Below are positions 32,614-40,043 of a stretch of DNA of 64,000 nt, piece after piece. The notes under the pieces are model-generated. The model was not told the DNA's origin and did not search any database. It saw only the letters and a program-made list of their open reading frames with translations. Both the position numbers and the translations under genes were made by a program. Source of the stretch: Mycobacterium adipatum (GTDB lineage Bacteria; Actinomycetota; Actinomycetes; Mycobacteriales; Mycobacteriaceae); contig NZ_CP015596.1 of assembly GCF_001644575.1 (NCBI RefSeq), positions 186,001 through 250,000 on the forward strand, in the 5' to 3' direction. How positions within the stretch are numbered: the stretch's first letter is position 1; each line of letters opens with the position of its first letter.

Positions 32614-32642
32614 TTTGCGCGGGGGTTACTCGGCGGTATAGT
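32614..32642 (+). promoter_or_regulatory. Putative fadE5 promoter (-35/-10)
   Basis: TTTGCG (32614-32619) and TATAGT (32637-32642) are 17 nt apart. The -10 overlaps the first of two palindromic operator-like sites. A leader of about 95 nt with GAGGAG before the GTG would result. Confidence 0.5.
32626..32639. promoter_or_regulatory. Operator-like site 1 upstream of fadE5
   Basis: TTACTCGGCGGTAT is an imperfect copy of TTACT-N4-RGTAA, 26 bp before a better copy. It overlaps the -10 element, a position fit for repression. Confidence 0.5.
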
Positions 32643-32651
32643 TCACGGCAG

Positions 32652-32665
32652 TTACTGGTGGGTAA
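32652..32665. promoter_or_regulatory. Operator-like site 2 upstream of fadE5
   Basis: TTACTGGTGGGTAA: arms TTAC and GTAA pair around a 6-nt centre. It matches the site between fadA2 and fabG4 at TTACT-N4-(A/G)GTAA, just downstream of the predicted start site. Confidence 0.6.
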
Positions 32666-32743
32666 CTTAGTGCAGTCCAGCCGCAAGTACCCAACCGCCA
32701 CACGTACCACCTGCTTCAGACCCAATCTCATTGAGGAGACACT

Positions 32744-34579
32744 GTGAGTCACTACAAGAGCAACGTCCGCGACCAGGTATTCGCCTTGTTCGATGTGCTC
32801 GGTCTCGACAAGGCGCTCGGCGCCGGCAGCTTTGCCGATCTGGATGCCGACACCGCCCGCGAGATGATCAACGAGATGGCGCGTCTGGCCGAGGGGCCGA
32901 TCGCCGAGTCGTTCGCCGACGGCGACCGCAACCCGCCGGTCTTCGACCCGGCCACCCACACCGTCAAACTGCCCGAGTCCTTCAAGAAGTCGGTCAACGC
33001 GACCATCGAAGGTGGCTGGAACAAGGTCGCCCTCGACGAGGAGCTCGGCGGCATGCCCGCCCCCAAGGCGCTGCTGTGGGCCATCAACGAGCACATCCTC
33101 GGCGCCAATCCCGCCGTCTGGATGTACGCCGGCGGCGCCGGATTCGCGCAGATCTTCGCGCACAACGGCACCGATGAGCAGAAGAAGTGGGCGGCCATCG
33201 CCGCGGAGAACAACTGGGGCGCCACCATGGTGCTGACCGAGCCGGACGCCGGCTCCGACGTCGGCGCCGGGCGCACCAAGGCGGTCCAGCAGCCCGACGG
33301 CACCTGGCACATCGACGGCGTGAAGCGCTTCATCACCTCCGCCGACGCCGACGATCTCTTCCCGAACATCGCCCACCTGGTACTGGCCCGCCCCGAGGGC
33401 GCCGGCCCCGGCACCAAGGGTCTGTCGCTGTTCTTCGTGCCGAAGTTCCACTTCGACAAGGAGACCGGTGAGCTCGGCGAGCGCAACGGCGTCTTCGTCA
33501 CCAACGTCGAGCACAAGATGGGCCTGAAGGTCTCGGCCACCTGTGAGCTGACCTTCGGCCAGCACGGTGTCCCGGCCGTCGGCTGGCTCGTCGGCGAGGT
33601 GCACAACGGCATCGCGCAGATGTTCGATGTCATCGAACAGGCCCGGATGATGGTGGGCACCAAGGCCATCGCCACCTTGTCGACCGGCTACCTGAACGCC
33701 CTGGAGTACGCCAAGGAGCGCGTGCAGGGTGCCGATCTGACCCAGATGACCGACAAGACCGCGCCGCGCGTGACCATCACCCACCACCCCGATGTGCGTC
33801 GCTCGCTGATGACCCAGAAGGCCTACGCCGAGGGCATGCGCGCGCTGTACATGTACACCGCGACCTTCCAGGACGCCGAGGTGGCCAAGGCGCTGCACGA
33901 TGTGGACGCCGACCTGGCGGTGCGGGTCAACGACCTGCTGCTGCCGGTGGTCAAGGGCTTCGGCTCCGAAACCGCCTATGCCAAGCTCACCGAGAGCCTG
34001 CAGACCCTGGGTGGTTCGGGCTTCCTGCAGGACTACCCGATCGAGCAGTACATCCGCGACGCCAAGATCGACTCGCTCTACGAGGGCACCACCGCGATCC
34101 AGGCGCAGGACTTCTTCTTCCGCAAGATCATCCGCGACAAGGGCCAGGCGCTGGCCTACCTCTCCGGCGAGATCGACACCTTCGTGAAGAACGCGACCGG
34201 TAACGGCCGCCTGAAGGCCGAGCGCGCACTGCTGGCGACCGCCCTGGAAGATGTGCAGGGCATGGCCGCCACCCTGACCGGCTACCTGATGGCCTCGCAG
34301 GAGGATCCCGCCGCCATCTACAAGGTGGGCCTGGGTTCGGTGCGTTTCCTCATGAGCGTCGGCGATCTGGTCATCGGCTGGCTGCTGCAGCGTGAAGCCG
34401 CCGTGGCGATCGAGAAGCTCGACGCCGGTGCCACCGGTGCGGACAAGGCGTTCTACGAGGGCAAGATCGGCGCCGCGTCGTTCTTCGCCAAGAACTTCCT
34501 GCCGCTGCTGACCAGCACCCGCACAGTGGTCGAAGCGATCGACAACGAAGTGATGGAGCTCGACGAAGCAGCGTTCTGA
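32744..34579 (+). CDS. fadE5: Acyl-CoA dehydrogenase FadE5
   Basis: 611 residues from a GTG with GAGGAG upstream, the length recalled for M. tuberculosis FadE5. It is a large-type acyl-CoA dehydrogenase (extra N- and C-terminal helical parts compared with the roughly 390-residue family core) that oxidises acyl-CoA to trans-2-enoyl-CoA using FAD. Core motifs visible are [32 protein letters not shown], the [20 protein letters not shown] segment typical of this subgroup, and [21 protein letters not shown] near the C terminus. It forms a fatty-acyl gene set with fadA2, fabG4 and htdX a few kb away. A strong terminator follows. Confidence 0.94.
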   Translation: MSHYKSNVRDQVFALFDVLGLDKALGAGSFADLDADTAREMINEMARLAEGPIAESFADGDRNPPVFDPATHTVKLPESFKKSVNATIEGGWNKVALDEELGGMPAPKALLWAINEHILGANPAVWMYAGGAGFAQIFAHNGTDEQKKWAAIAAENNWGATMVLTEPDAGSDVGAGRTKAVQQPDGTWHIDGVKRFITSADADDLFPNIAHLVLARPEGAGPGTKGLSLFFVPKFHFDKETGELGERNGVFVTNVEHKMGLKVSATCELTFGQHGVPAVGWLVGEVHNGIAQMFDVIEQARMMVGTKAIATLSTGYLNALEYAKERVQGADLTQMTDKTAPRVTITHHPDVRRSLMTQKAYAEGMRALYMYTATFQDAEVAKALHDVDADLAVRVNDLLLPVVKGFGSETAYAKLTESLQTLGGSGFLQDYPIEQYIRDAKIDSLYEGTTAIQAQDFFFRKIIRDKGQALAYLSGEIDTFVKNATGNGRLKAERALLATALEDVQGMAATLTGYLMASQEDPAAIYKVGLGSVRFLMSVGDLVIGWLLQREAAVAIEKLDAGATGADKAFYEGKIGAASFFAKNFLPLLTSTRTVVEAIDNEVMELDEAAF

Positions 34580-34600
34580 GTTCCTGAGTTCTCAAAGACC

Positions 34601-34629
34601 AAGGACCCCCGGCGATCCCGGGGGTCCTT
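34601..34629 (+). terminator. Intrinsic terminator after fadE5
   Basis: AAGGACCCCCGG pairs with CCGGGGGTCCTT around a short loop (arms 34601-34612 and about 34618-34629), followed by TGCGTTTCC, a modestly T-rich tail. Confidence 0.8.
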
Positions 34630-34649
34630 GCGTTTCCTCCCCCGCCGTT

Positions 34650-34662
34650 CTGCTCACAGCAG
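34650..34662. promoter_or_regulatory. Palindrome upstream of the clpP-like pair (PopR-type operator candidate)
   Basis: CTGCT-CAC-AGCAG is a perfect 5+3+5 inverted repeat 42 nt before the start of the first clpP-like gene. With flanks it reads TTCTGCTCACAGCAGCA. As I recall, the Streptomyces PopR operator at clpP3-clpP4 is TGTCTGCC-N3-GGCAGACA; the core TCTGC-pyrimidine-N3-purine-GCAG and the 3-nt spacing agree. Confidence 0.45.
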
Positions 34663-34704
34663 CACCGCGGGCGCGACGGGCATCCGTTGCGGCACAGTCG
34701 AGCC

Positions 34705-35304
34705 ATGACCGAGAAACCACCACTGTTCGGCCGGAAGCTACGCGAAGACCTGTACCGCAAGCGGGTGCTGGTGCTCGACGGCGCACTCGACGATGACAAC
34801 GGCACCGTCCTCGTCGCGCAACTGCTCACGCTCGCCGCCGATTCCGATGACGATATCGCCCTGTGGATTCACTCCCCCGGCGGTTCCGTGCCCGCCATGC
34901 TCGCGATCCGCGATGTGATGCGACTCATCCCGGCCGACGTGTGCACCGTGGCGCTCGGACTCGCCTGCAGCGCAGGGCAATTCCTGCTCTCGGCCGGCAC
35001 CCCGGGTAAGCGTCTGGCGCTGCCGCACGCACGCATCCTGATGCACCAGGGCTCGGCGGGCATCGCCGGTTCGGCGGTCGAGGTCGAAGTGCAGGCCGAC
35101 GATCTGCGGCACACCCGCGACACCGTGCTGGGGATCATCGCCGCCGACACCGGCCAGCACGTCGAGCGCATCTTCACCGACTCGCTGCACGATCGCTGGT
35201 TCACCGCCGAGCAGGCACGCGACTACGGATTCATCGACCACATCGTCGGCGACTTCACCCAGGTGGCGCCGAATCGCAAGCAGCAGTTGGGAATACACGC
35301 ATGA
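34705..35304 (+). CDS. ClpP-like peptidase, catalytic triad intact
   Basis: 199 residues of the ClpP fold: [19 protein letters not shown] (substrate-groove and helix region), nucleophile Ser89 in [13 protein letters not shown], His114 in LMHQGS and Asp159 in FTDSLHDRW, so Ser-His-Asp is complete. The N terminus is short, without an obvious propeptide. The essential mycobacterial clpP1P2 pair lies next to clpX and tig; this locus has neither, so this is an extra pair. Its stop overlaps the start of the next clpP-like gene (ATGA), implying equal production and a probable mixed ring. An ATPase partner is not encoded nearby. Confidence 0.88.
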   Translation: MTEKPPLFGRKLREDLYRKRVLVLDGALDDDNGTVLVAQLLTLAADSDDDIALWIHSPGGSVPAMLAIRDVMRLIPADVCTVALGLACSAGQFLLSAGTPGKRLALPHARILMHQGSAGIAGSAVEVEVQADDLRHTRDTVLGIIAADTGQHVERIFTDSLHDRWFTAEQARDYGFIDHIVGDFTQVAPNRKQQLGIHA

Positions 35305-35891
35305 CCAGCTATACGATCCCCAATGTCATCGCTCGCAGCGCGTCGGGTGAGCGCATCATGGACGTCTACTCGCATCTGCTCACCGAACGCATCGTCTATC
35401 TGGGCACCGCCATCGATGCCGGTGTCGCCAATGTGCTCATCGCCCAGTTGTTGCATCTGGAGGCCGACAACCCGGAGCAGGAGATCGGGCTGTACATCAA
35501 CTCCGAGGGCGGCGATCTGTCGGCGATGCTCGCCGTCTACGACACCATGCGCTTCATCAAGGCACCGGTGGCCACGACGTGCATCGGCCAGGCGGTGGCC
35601 ACCGGGGCAGTATTGCTGGCCGCCGGCGAGCCGGGTCGGCGTGCGGTCCTGCCGCATTCCCGGGTGGTGTTGCATCAGCCGGCGGCGCAGGGCCGGGGCA
35701 CCATCCCGGATCTGATCCTGCAGGCCGACGAGGTGGTCCGGACCCGAAACCAGCTGGAGGCCATCCTGGCCCGGCACACCGGGCGCAGCGTCGAGCAGTT
35801 GCGGCACGACACCGACCGGGACCGGGTGTTCGACGCCGACGGCGCGGTGGACTACGGGCTGGCCGACCGGGTGCTGGATCAGCGGGCTTAG
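35301..35891 (+). CDS. ClpP-like protein lacking the catalytic serine
   Basis: 196 residues, closer to canonical ClpP than its partner ([53 protein letters not shown]). The nucleophile motif, normally GQAASMGA, reads GQAVATGA, so the catalytic Ser is Ala100. His125 and Asp170 are kept. It should therefore be proteolytically dead by itself and act as a structural or regulatory ring subunit, like plant and cyanobacterial ClpR proteins (inference). It is translationally coupled to the active paralogue and convergent with the regulator gene, with a 4-nt overlap of the ends. Confidence 0.88.
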   Translation: MTSYTIPNVIARSASGERIMDVYSHLLTERIVYLGTAIDAGVANVLIAQLLHLEADNPEQEIGLYINSEGGDLSAMLAVYDTMRFIKAPVATTCIGQAVATGAVLLAAGEPGRRAVLPHSRVVLHQPAAQGRGTIPDLILQADEVVRTRNQLEAILARHTGRSVEQLRHDTDRDRVFDADGAVDYGLADRVLDQRA

Positions 35892-36211
35892 GCGGCCAGC
35901 AGGGTGGGGCCGCCGGCTCTGGTCTGCTGGCGCCGGGTCAGATCCGCCGAGATGCCGCCGAGCAGCCGCCCGAGGTCGATGTTCAGCGCACCGCACACCG
36001 CCGCGATCATCTCGCTCGACGGTTCCTTGCGGCCGCGCTCGATCTCGGAGAGGTACTGCGGCGACACCCCGGCACGAGCCGCGACGTCGACCAGCCGGGC
36101 GCCGCGGCGCCGGCGGGTGTCGCGCAACCGGCGGCCGAGTACCTCACGCCAGAGCGGTTCGGGCTCGCGCGCGGGCCGGCGGTCCGGGTGGATAGCGATG
36201 ATGTCGCCCAT
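35888..36211 (-). CDS. ClgR/PopR-type XRE-family regulator with C-terminal LLAA
   Basis: 107 residues from the ATG at 36211 (MGDIIAIHP); longer in-frame versions lack family likeness. A Cro/C1-type helix-turn-helix spans about 24-80, with [20 protein letters not shown], the wording characteristic of ClgR/PopR proteins that control clp genes in actinobacteria. The C terminus is GGPTLLAA; terminal Leu-Ala-Ala resembles ssrA and PopR/ClgR tails that make the protein a Clp substrate. The gene converges on the clpP-like pair, so a feedback loop (regulator activates the pair, pair removes regulator) is likely but inferred. Confidence 0.78.
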   Translation of the reverse strand: MGDIIAIHPDRRPAREPEPLWREVLGRRLRDTRRRRGARLVDVAARAGVSPQYLSEIERGRKEPSSEMIAAVCGALNIDLGRLLGGISADLTRRQQTRAGGPTLLAA

Positions 36212-36432
36212 CCCAGCATCTTGGCCGCTCGCGCCCGGCTGTCCTCGGTTGTTCGCCAGCGGCAGAAAAAGGGCGGGTTCGGGAGGACGGTCTTTCGACC
36301 TTGAGGGCGTCCTCACATACCTTTCGGTATCTCGCGCGGCCGGAGTTTCACCTCGTTCCGGCTCTTTGGATCTGTCACTCCCGAACCCGTCGTGCGGTCG
36401 ACTGTACGCCTGTGACGACAATCACACCAGGC
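36212..36432. other. Intergenic stretch between the regulator and LLM genes
   Basis: 221 bp with no gene I can support. It must hold the regulator promoter. A GTTCGCCAGCGGCA string lies near 36250 but is not a clean dyad. No terminator hairpin is visible. Confidence 0.4.
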
Positions 36433-37353
36433 CTAATTTCCGGGGGTGTCCAGCGCCCGCAACAACGCCCGCGTACGGTCTCTGACCTCGGGCGATCGGT
36501 CGTAGACCACGCCGACGTACTCGTCGACGCCGGCGGCGCGCAGGCCCTCGATCCTGGAGGTCACCGTCTCCTCGTCACCGATGAGAACGGCGTCGGCGGG
36601 CCCGGCGTAGCCCTCCCGGTCGAGCATGGCCCGGTAGGACGGCAGCTGACCGTACATCGCGAACTGCTCGGCGGCCTGCGCCCGCGCGCCGTCCACGTCA
36701 TCGGTCACACTGACCGGCAGCGCGGCCACCACCCGGACGGGGCGGCCGTGGGCGGCGGCCCGCAGCCCCGGGCCCACGTGCTCGGCGAGGGTCTTCGGCC
36801 CGGTCATCCAGGTCACCGTGCCCGCGGTACGCCGGCCGGCGATCTTGAGCAGCTGCGGGCCCAACGCCGCGACGTAGACCGGGGGCTGCGGCGCACCGGC
36901 GATCTGCAACGCGCCACGCGTGGTGTAGATCTCGCCCGGCGCATCGGCCGCCTCGCCCGCAAGCAGCGGCAAGAGTCCGTCCAGGTACTCGTTGAGCCGC
37001 CGTACCGACCGATCCCAGGGAATGCCCCACATGCCCTCGGTGACCGCTGCATGGGTCATCCCCAGCCCGAGGATGAATCGGCCGCCCGCGATCAGGTTCA
37101 GGGTCAGCGCGCGCTGCGCCAACTGCATCGGATGCTGGTTCTGGATCGGCACCACGCCGGTGCCGACCTCGATGGTGTCGACCTCGCGCATGGCCACCGC
37201 GAGCACGGTCAGCAGGTCCGGCTCGTACGGCATCTGGGTCATCCAGACCCGGCGGAAACCCTCATCACGCAGCTTGGCGAATTCCGACACGACACCGTCG
37301 ATGAGGGTCGTGCCGCCCGATCCGGACAATGATCCGAGGATGCTGATCTGCAT
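36433..37353 (-). CDS. LLM-class F420-dependent oxidoreductase
   Basis: 306 residues of the luciferase-like monooxygenase superfamily, of the F420-using type common in mycobacteria. Landmarks are EGFRRVWMTQMPYEPD, IEVGTGVVPIQNQHPMQLAQ, AGGRFILGLGMTHAAV and PPVYVAALGPQLLKIAG. The start is taken at MQISILG (37353); an ATG at 37363 would add MGGM-type residues, and GGGAGG lies too close to the first choice to decide. The substrate is unknown. The start is only 24 nt from that of the divergent transporter gene, so the promoters must lie inside each other's coding region. Confidence 0.82.
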   Translation of the reverse strand: MQISILGSLSGSGGTTLIDGVVSEFAKLRDEGFRRVWMTQMPYEPDLLTVLAVAMREVDTIEVGTGVVPIQNQHPMQLAQRALTLNLIAGGRFILGLGMTHAAVTEGMWGIPWDRSVRRLNEYLDGLLPLLAGEAADAPGEIYTTRGALQIAGAPQPPVYVAALGPQLLKIAGRRTAGTVTWMTGPKTLAEHVGPGLRAAAHGRPVRVVAALPVSVTDDVDGARAQAAEQFAMYGQLPSYRAMLDREGYAGPADAVLIGDEETVTSRIEGLRAAGVDEYVGVVYDRSPEVRDRTRALLRALDTPGN

Positions 37354-37377
37354 GCCTCCCATGATGCCCGCCGCGCG

Positions 37378-38484
37378 ATGAACGAAACGGAGACCCGGCT
37401 GGGGAATTTCGGCCCGAACTGGTTCTCGTCGGTGATGGGGACAGGGATCCTCGTCGTCGCCGGGGCGACGCTGCCGGTACAGCCGCCCGGTCTGCGGGTG
37501 TTCACCGAGATTGTCTGGGTGTGCGCGGCCGCACTGCTGGTGGCGCTCGTCGTCGCGGTCAGCGTGCAGTGGTTCCGCCACCCGACCGTCGCCCGCGGGC
37601 ATGCGCGCAATCCCCAGATGGCGCATTTCTACGGCGCCGCGCCCATGGCCCTACTGACCGTGGGGACGGGCACCATGCTGGTGGGCAAGGACCTGATCGG
37701 CGAGAGCCTGGCCGTCGACGTCAACTGGGTGCTGTGGTCGGCGGGCACCATCGGCGGGCTGTACACCGCGGTGTCCATCCCGTATCTGATGTTCACTCAG
37801 CTCAACGTGGGGCCCGACGCCGCGTTCGGCGGGTGGTTGATGCCGGTGGTGCCGCCGATGGTGTCGGCCGCGGGCGGGGCGATGCTGATCCCGCATATGG
37901 CACCGGGCACCGGGCGGACCACGATGTTCTACGGCTGCCTGGCGATGTTCGGGTTGTCGCTGATCGCCGCGCTCATCATCATCACGATGATCTGGAGCCG
38001 GCTGGCGCTGTACGGCACCTCCGGCACGGCGCGGGTGCCGACGTTGTGGATCGTGCTCGGCCCGTTGGGCCAGTCGGTGACGGTGGCGGGCCTGCTGGCG
38101 ACGCAGGCGCATCTGGCAGTCGCCCCGGAACTCGCCGCCGGGATGGGGATCTTCTCGATCCTGTTCGGGGTGCCGGTGTGGGGATTCTCGGTGTTGTGGA
38201 TCGCGCTGGCGACCGCGCTGACAGTCCGCACGCTGCGACGCGGGATGCCGTTCGCGCTGACCTGGTGGAGCCTGACGTTCCCGGTGGGCACATTCGTCAC
38301 CGGCACCACCCAGCTCGCCCTGCACACCGGCCTGCCGGCGTTCAAGGTGGCCGCCGTGGCTGCCTACGCCGGCCTGTTGTGTACCTGGGCGTTGGTCGCG
38401 GTCCGCACGGCACGCGGCAGTGTGGCGGGCAGCCTGTTCGCACCGCCCGGCTCCGGACCGGTCACCGCGTCCAAGGACCCGTGA
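37378..38484 (+). CDS. TDT-family (TehA/SLAC1-like) membrane transporter
   Basis: 368 residues with about ten hydrophobic spans. The N-terminal LGNFGPNWFSSVMGTGIL is the hallmark of the TDT family (tellurite-resistance/dicarboxylate transporters, related to the Mae1 malate carrier, Ssu1 sulfite pump and SLAC1 anion channels). It probably moves a small anion such as a dicarboxylate, sulfite or chloride; the sequence does not say which. It is divergent from the LLM oxidoreductase and convergent with fadA2, with two hairpins between them. Confidence 0.82.
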   Translation: MNETETRLGNFGPNWFSSVMGTGILVVAGATLPVQPPGLRVFTEIVWVCAAALLVALVVAVSVQWFRHPTVARGHARNPQMAHFYGAAPMALLTVGTGTMLVGKDLIGESLAVDVNWVLWSAGTIGGLYTAVSIPYLMFTQLNVGPDAAFGGWLMPVVPPMVSAAGGAMLIPHMAPGTGRTTMFYGCLAMFGLSLIAALIIITMIWSRLALYGTSGTARVPTLWIVLGPLGQSVTVAGLLATQAHLAVAPELAAGMGIFSILFGVPVWGFSVLWIALATALTVRTLRRGMPFALTWWSLTFPVGTFVTGTTQLALHTGLPAFKVAAVAAYAGLLCTWALVAVRTARGSVAGSLFAPPGSGPVTASKDP

Positions 38485-38508
38485 CGCACGGCGGGAAAAG
38501 AAAGAGCC

Positions 38509-38548
38509 CCGTGTTGCCGTCGGGTCGGGGGGTCAGACGGCAACACGG
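38509..38548. terminator. Hairpin 1 between the TDT transporter and fadA2
   Basis: CCGTGTTGCCGTC (38509-38521) pairs perfectly with GACGGCAACACGG (38536-38548); the pairing extends outward with one mismatch. Read on the minus strand it is followed by CTCTTTCTTTTCCC, so it looks like a true intrinsic terminator for fadA2. Confidence 0.75.
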
Positions 38549-38627
38549 AGCTATCCCATGTATCGACGGTGCTCCGGCGAGCGTTACAGCTCGGCGGAAA
38601 CTTTTTTTCGCACACTTCTGAGCCGGG

Positions 38628-38686
38628 CCGAAACAGCATTCCAGCAGGAAAAACGCGAGTGGGCCCCGTCCGGAATGCTGTTTCGG
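38628..38686. repeat. Hairpin 2 with GAAACAGCATTCC arms (repeat copy A)
   Basis: CCGAAACAGCATTCC (38628-38642) and its complement GGAATGCTGTTTCGG (38672-38686) form a 15-bp perfect stem with a 29-nt loop. The same arm sequence recurs around the IS30 element near 57-58 kb. Confidence 0.75.
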
Positions 38687-38695
38687 CGGTCGGGC

Positions 38696-39997
38696 CTAGG
38701 CCTCCAGGATGGCCGTCACGCCCTGCCCACCCGCGGCGCAGACCGAGATGAGGCCGCGCACCGGCTTGCCGGTCTCCTTCTTCTTCTCGGCCAGCTGCTT
38801 GGCCAACTGCGCGACGATGCGCCCGCCGGTGGCGGCGAACGGGTGCCCGGCGGCCAGCGAGGATCCGTTGACGTTGAGCTTGCTGCGGTCGATGGCGCCC
38901 AGCGGCGCGTCCAGCCCGAGCCGGCCCTTGCAGTAGTCCGGTGACTCCCAGGCCGCCAGGGTGGCCAGCACCACCGAGGCGAACGCCTCGTGGATCTCGT
39001 AGAAGTCGAAATCCTGCAGCGTCAGACCGTTGCGGGCGAGCAGTCGCGGCACCGCGTAGGTCGGGGCCATCAGCAGCCCGTCGGGACCGTTGACGTAGTC
39101 GACCGCGGCGGTCTCGCCGTCGACGAAGTAGGCCAGCACCGGGACGTCGTGTTCGGCGGCCCACTCCTCGGATGCCAGCAGCGCCACCGACGCGCCATCG
39201 GTCAGCGGCGTGGAGTTGCCCGCGGTCATCGTCGCGTCACCATTGCGGACGCCGAAGACGGGTTTGAGTTTGGCCAGCTTTTCCGCCGACGAGTCGGCGC
39301 GCAGATTGTTGTCGCGGTAGACGCCGAGGAACGGGGTGACCAGGTCGTCGAAGAAACCGCGGTCATAGGCGGCCGCCATGTTGCGGTGGCTGGCCGCGGC
39401 CAGTTCGTCCTGGTCGACCCGCTTGATGCCCATTTCCTTGGCGGTGATGGCCGCATGTTCGCCCATCGACAGTCCGGTGCGGGGCTCGCCGTTGGTGGGG
39501 ATCTCGACACCGAGGGCGGCAGGCAACTTGCCGACGAGCTTGAGCCGGTCGAGGTTGGACTTGGCCCGACGCACGCTCAGCAGCACACCGCGCAGATCGT
39601 CACCGAAGGCGATCGGCGCATCGGAGGTGGTGTCCACGCCGCCGGCGGCGGCCACCCGGTACCGGCCGCGGGCGATACCGTCGGCGGCGACGATCGCCGC
39701 CTGCAGACCGGTGCCGCAGGCCTGCTGCAGGTCGAAGGCCGGGGTGTACGGCGACAGCGAGCTGCCCAGCACACACTCGCGCATCAGATTGAAGTCGCGG
39801 CTGTGCTTGAGCACCGCACCGCCGATGACCGCGTCGAGCTTCTCGCCGCGCAGACCGAACCGGTCGGCGAGACCGTCGAGGACGGCGGTGAACATGTCCT
39901 GGTTGGAGGCGTTCGCGTAGGCGCCGTCGGAGCGGACGAAAGGGATCCGGTTTCCACCGAGCACGGCGACGCGGCGGTCATTGGTTTGTGAAGGCAT
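38696..39997 (-). CDS. fadA2: Acetyl-CoA acetyltransferase/3-ketoacyl-CoA thiolase FadA2
   Basis: 433 residues of the thiolase family. It either cleaves 3-ketoacyl-CoA or condenses acyl-CoAs. The nucleophilic Cys94 lies in [11 protein letters not shown]; the C-terminal [17 protein letters not shown] and SVCAAGGQG supply the histidine and second cysteine regions. Order and size match M. tuberculosis fadA2, divergent from fabG4. The 46-bp gap to fabG4 carries one palindrome between two leaderless promoters, so the two operons are probably co-regulated. Confidence 0.92.
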   Translation of the reverse strand: MPSQTNDRRVAVLGGNRIPFVRSDGAYANASNQDMFTAVLDGLADRFGLRGEKLDAVIGGAVLKHSRDFNLMRECVLGSSLSPYTPAFDLQQACGTGLQAAIVAADGIARGRYRVAAAGGVDTTSDAPIAFGDDLRGVLLSVRRAKSNLDRLKLVGKLPAALGVEIPTNGEPRTGLSMGEHAAITAKEMGIKRVDQDELAAASHRNMAAAYDRGFFDDLVTPFLGVYRDNNLRADSSAEKLAKLKPVFGVRNGDATMTAGNSTPLTDGASVALLASEEWAAEHDVPVLAYFVDGETAAVDYVNGPDGLLMAPTYAVPRLLARNGLTLQDFDFYEIHEAFASVVLATLAAWESPDYCKGRLGLDAPLGAIDRSKLNVNGSSLAAGHPFAATGGRIVAQLAKQLAEKKKETGKPVRGLISVCAAGGQGVTAILEA

Positions 39998-40003
39998 GAC
40001 CCA

Positions 40004-40009
40004 AGGTTA
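40004..40009 (-). promoter_or_regulatory. Leaderless -10 for fadA2
   Basis: On the minus strand TAACCT (TANNNT) ends 6 nt before the ATG at 39997. Confidence 0.55.
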
Positions 40010-40018
40010 CCCGCAAAC

Positions 40019-40034
40019 CTTACTCTGGAGTAAG
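40019..40034. promoter_or_regulatory. Palindromic operator between fadA2 and fabG4
   Basis: CTTACT-CTGG-AGTAAG is a perfect 6+4+6 inverted repeat. Its right arm overlaps the fabG4 -10 hexamer, so a bound protein would block that promoter. It shares TTACT-N4-RGTAA with the sites upstream of fadE5. Confidence 0.7.
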
Positions 40035-40036
40035 TT
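40031..40036 (+). promoter_or_regulatory. Leaderless -10 for fabG4-htdX
   Basis: TAAGTT (TANNNT) ends 7 nt before the ATG at 40044, the classical leaderless spacing. It lies within and beside the palindromic operator. Confidence 0.6.
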
Positions 40037-40043
40037 AGTCCCC

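Noticed and set aside
36245..36265. Possible ClgR box (GTTCGCCAGCGGCA) upstream of the ClgR/PopR-type regulator
   Set aside because: The second half does not complete the expected GCG arm at the right spacing, so it is not a clean palindrome.
38601..38609. Run of seven T between the two hairpins as a terminator tail
   Set aside because: It is more than 50 nt from the preceding stem and some 20 nt before the next one, so it is not a tail of either.
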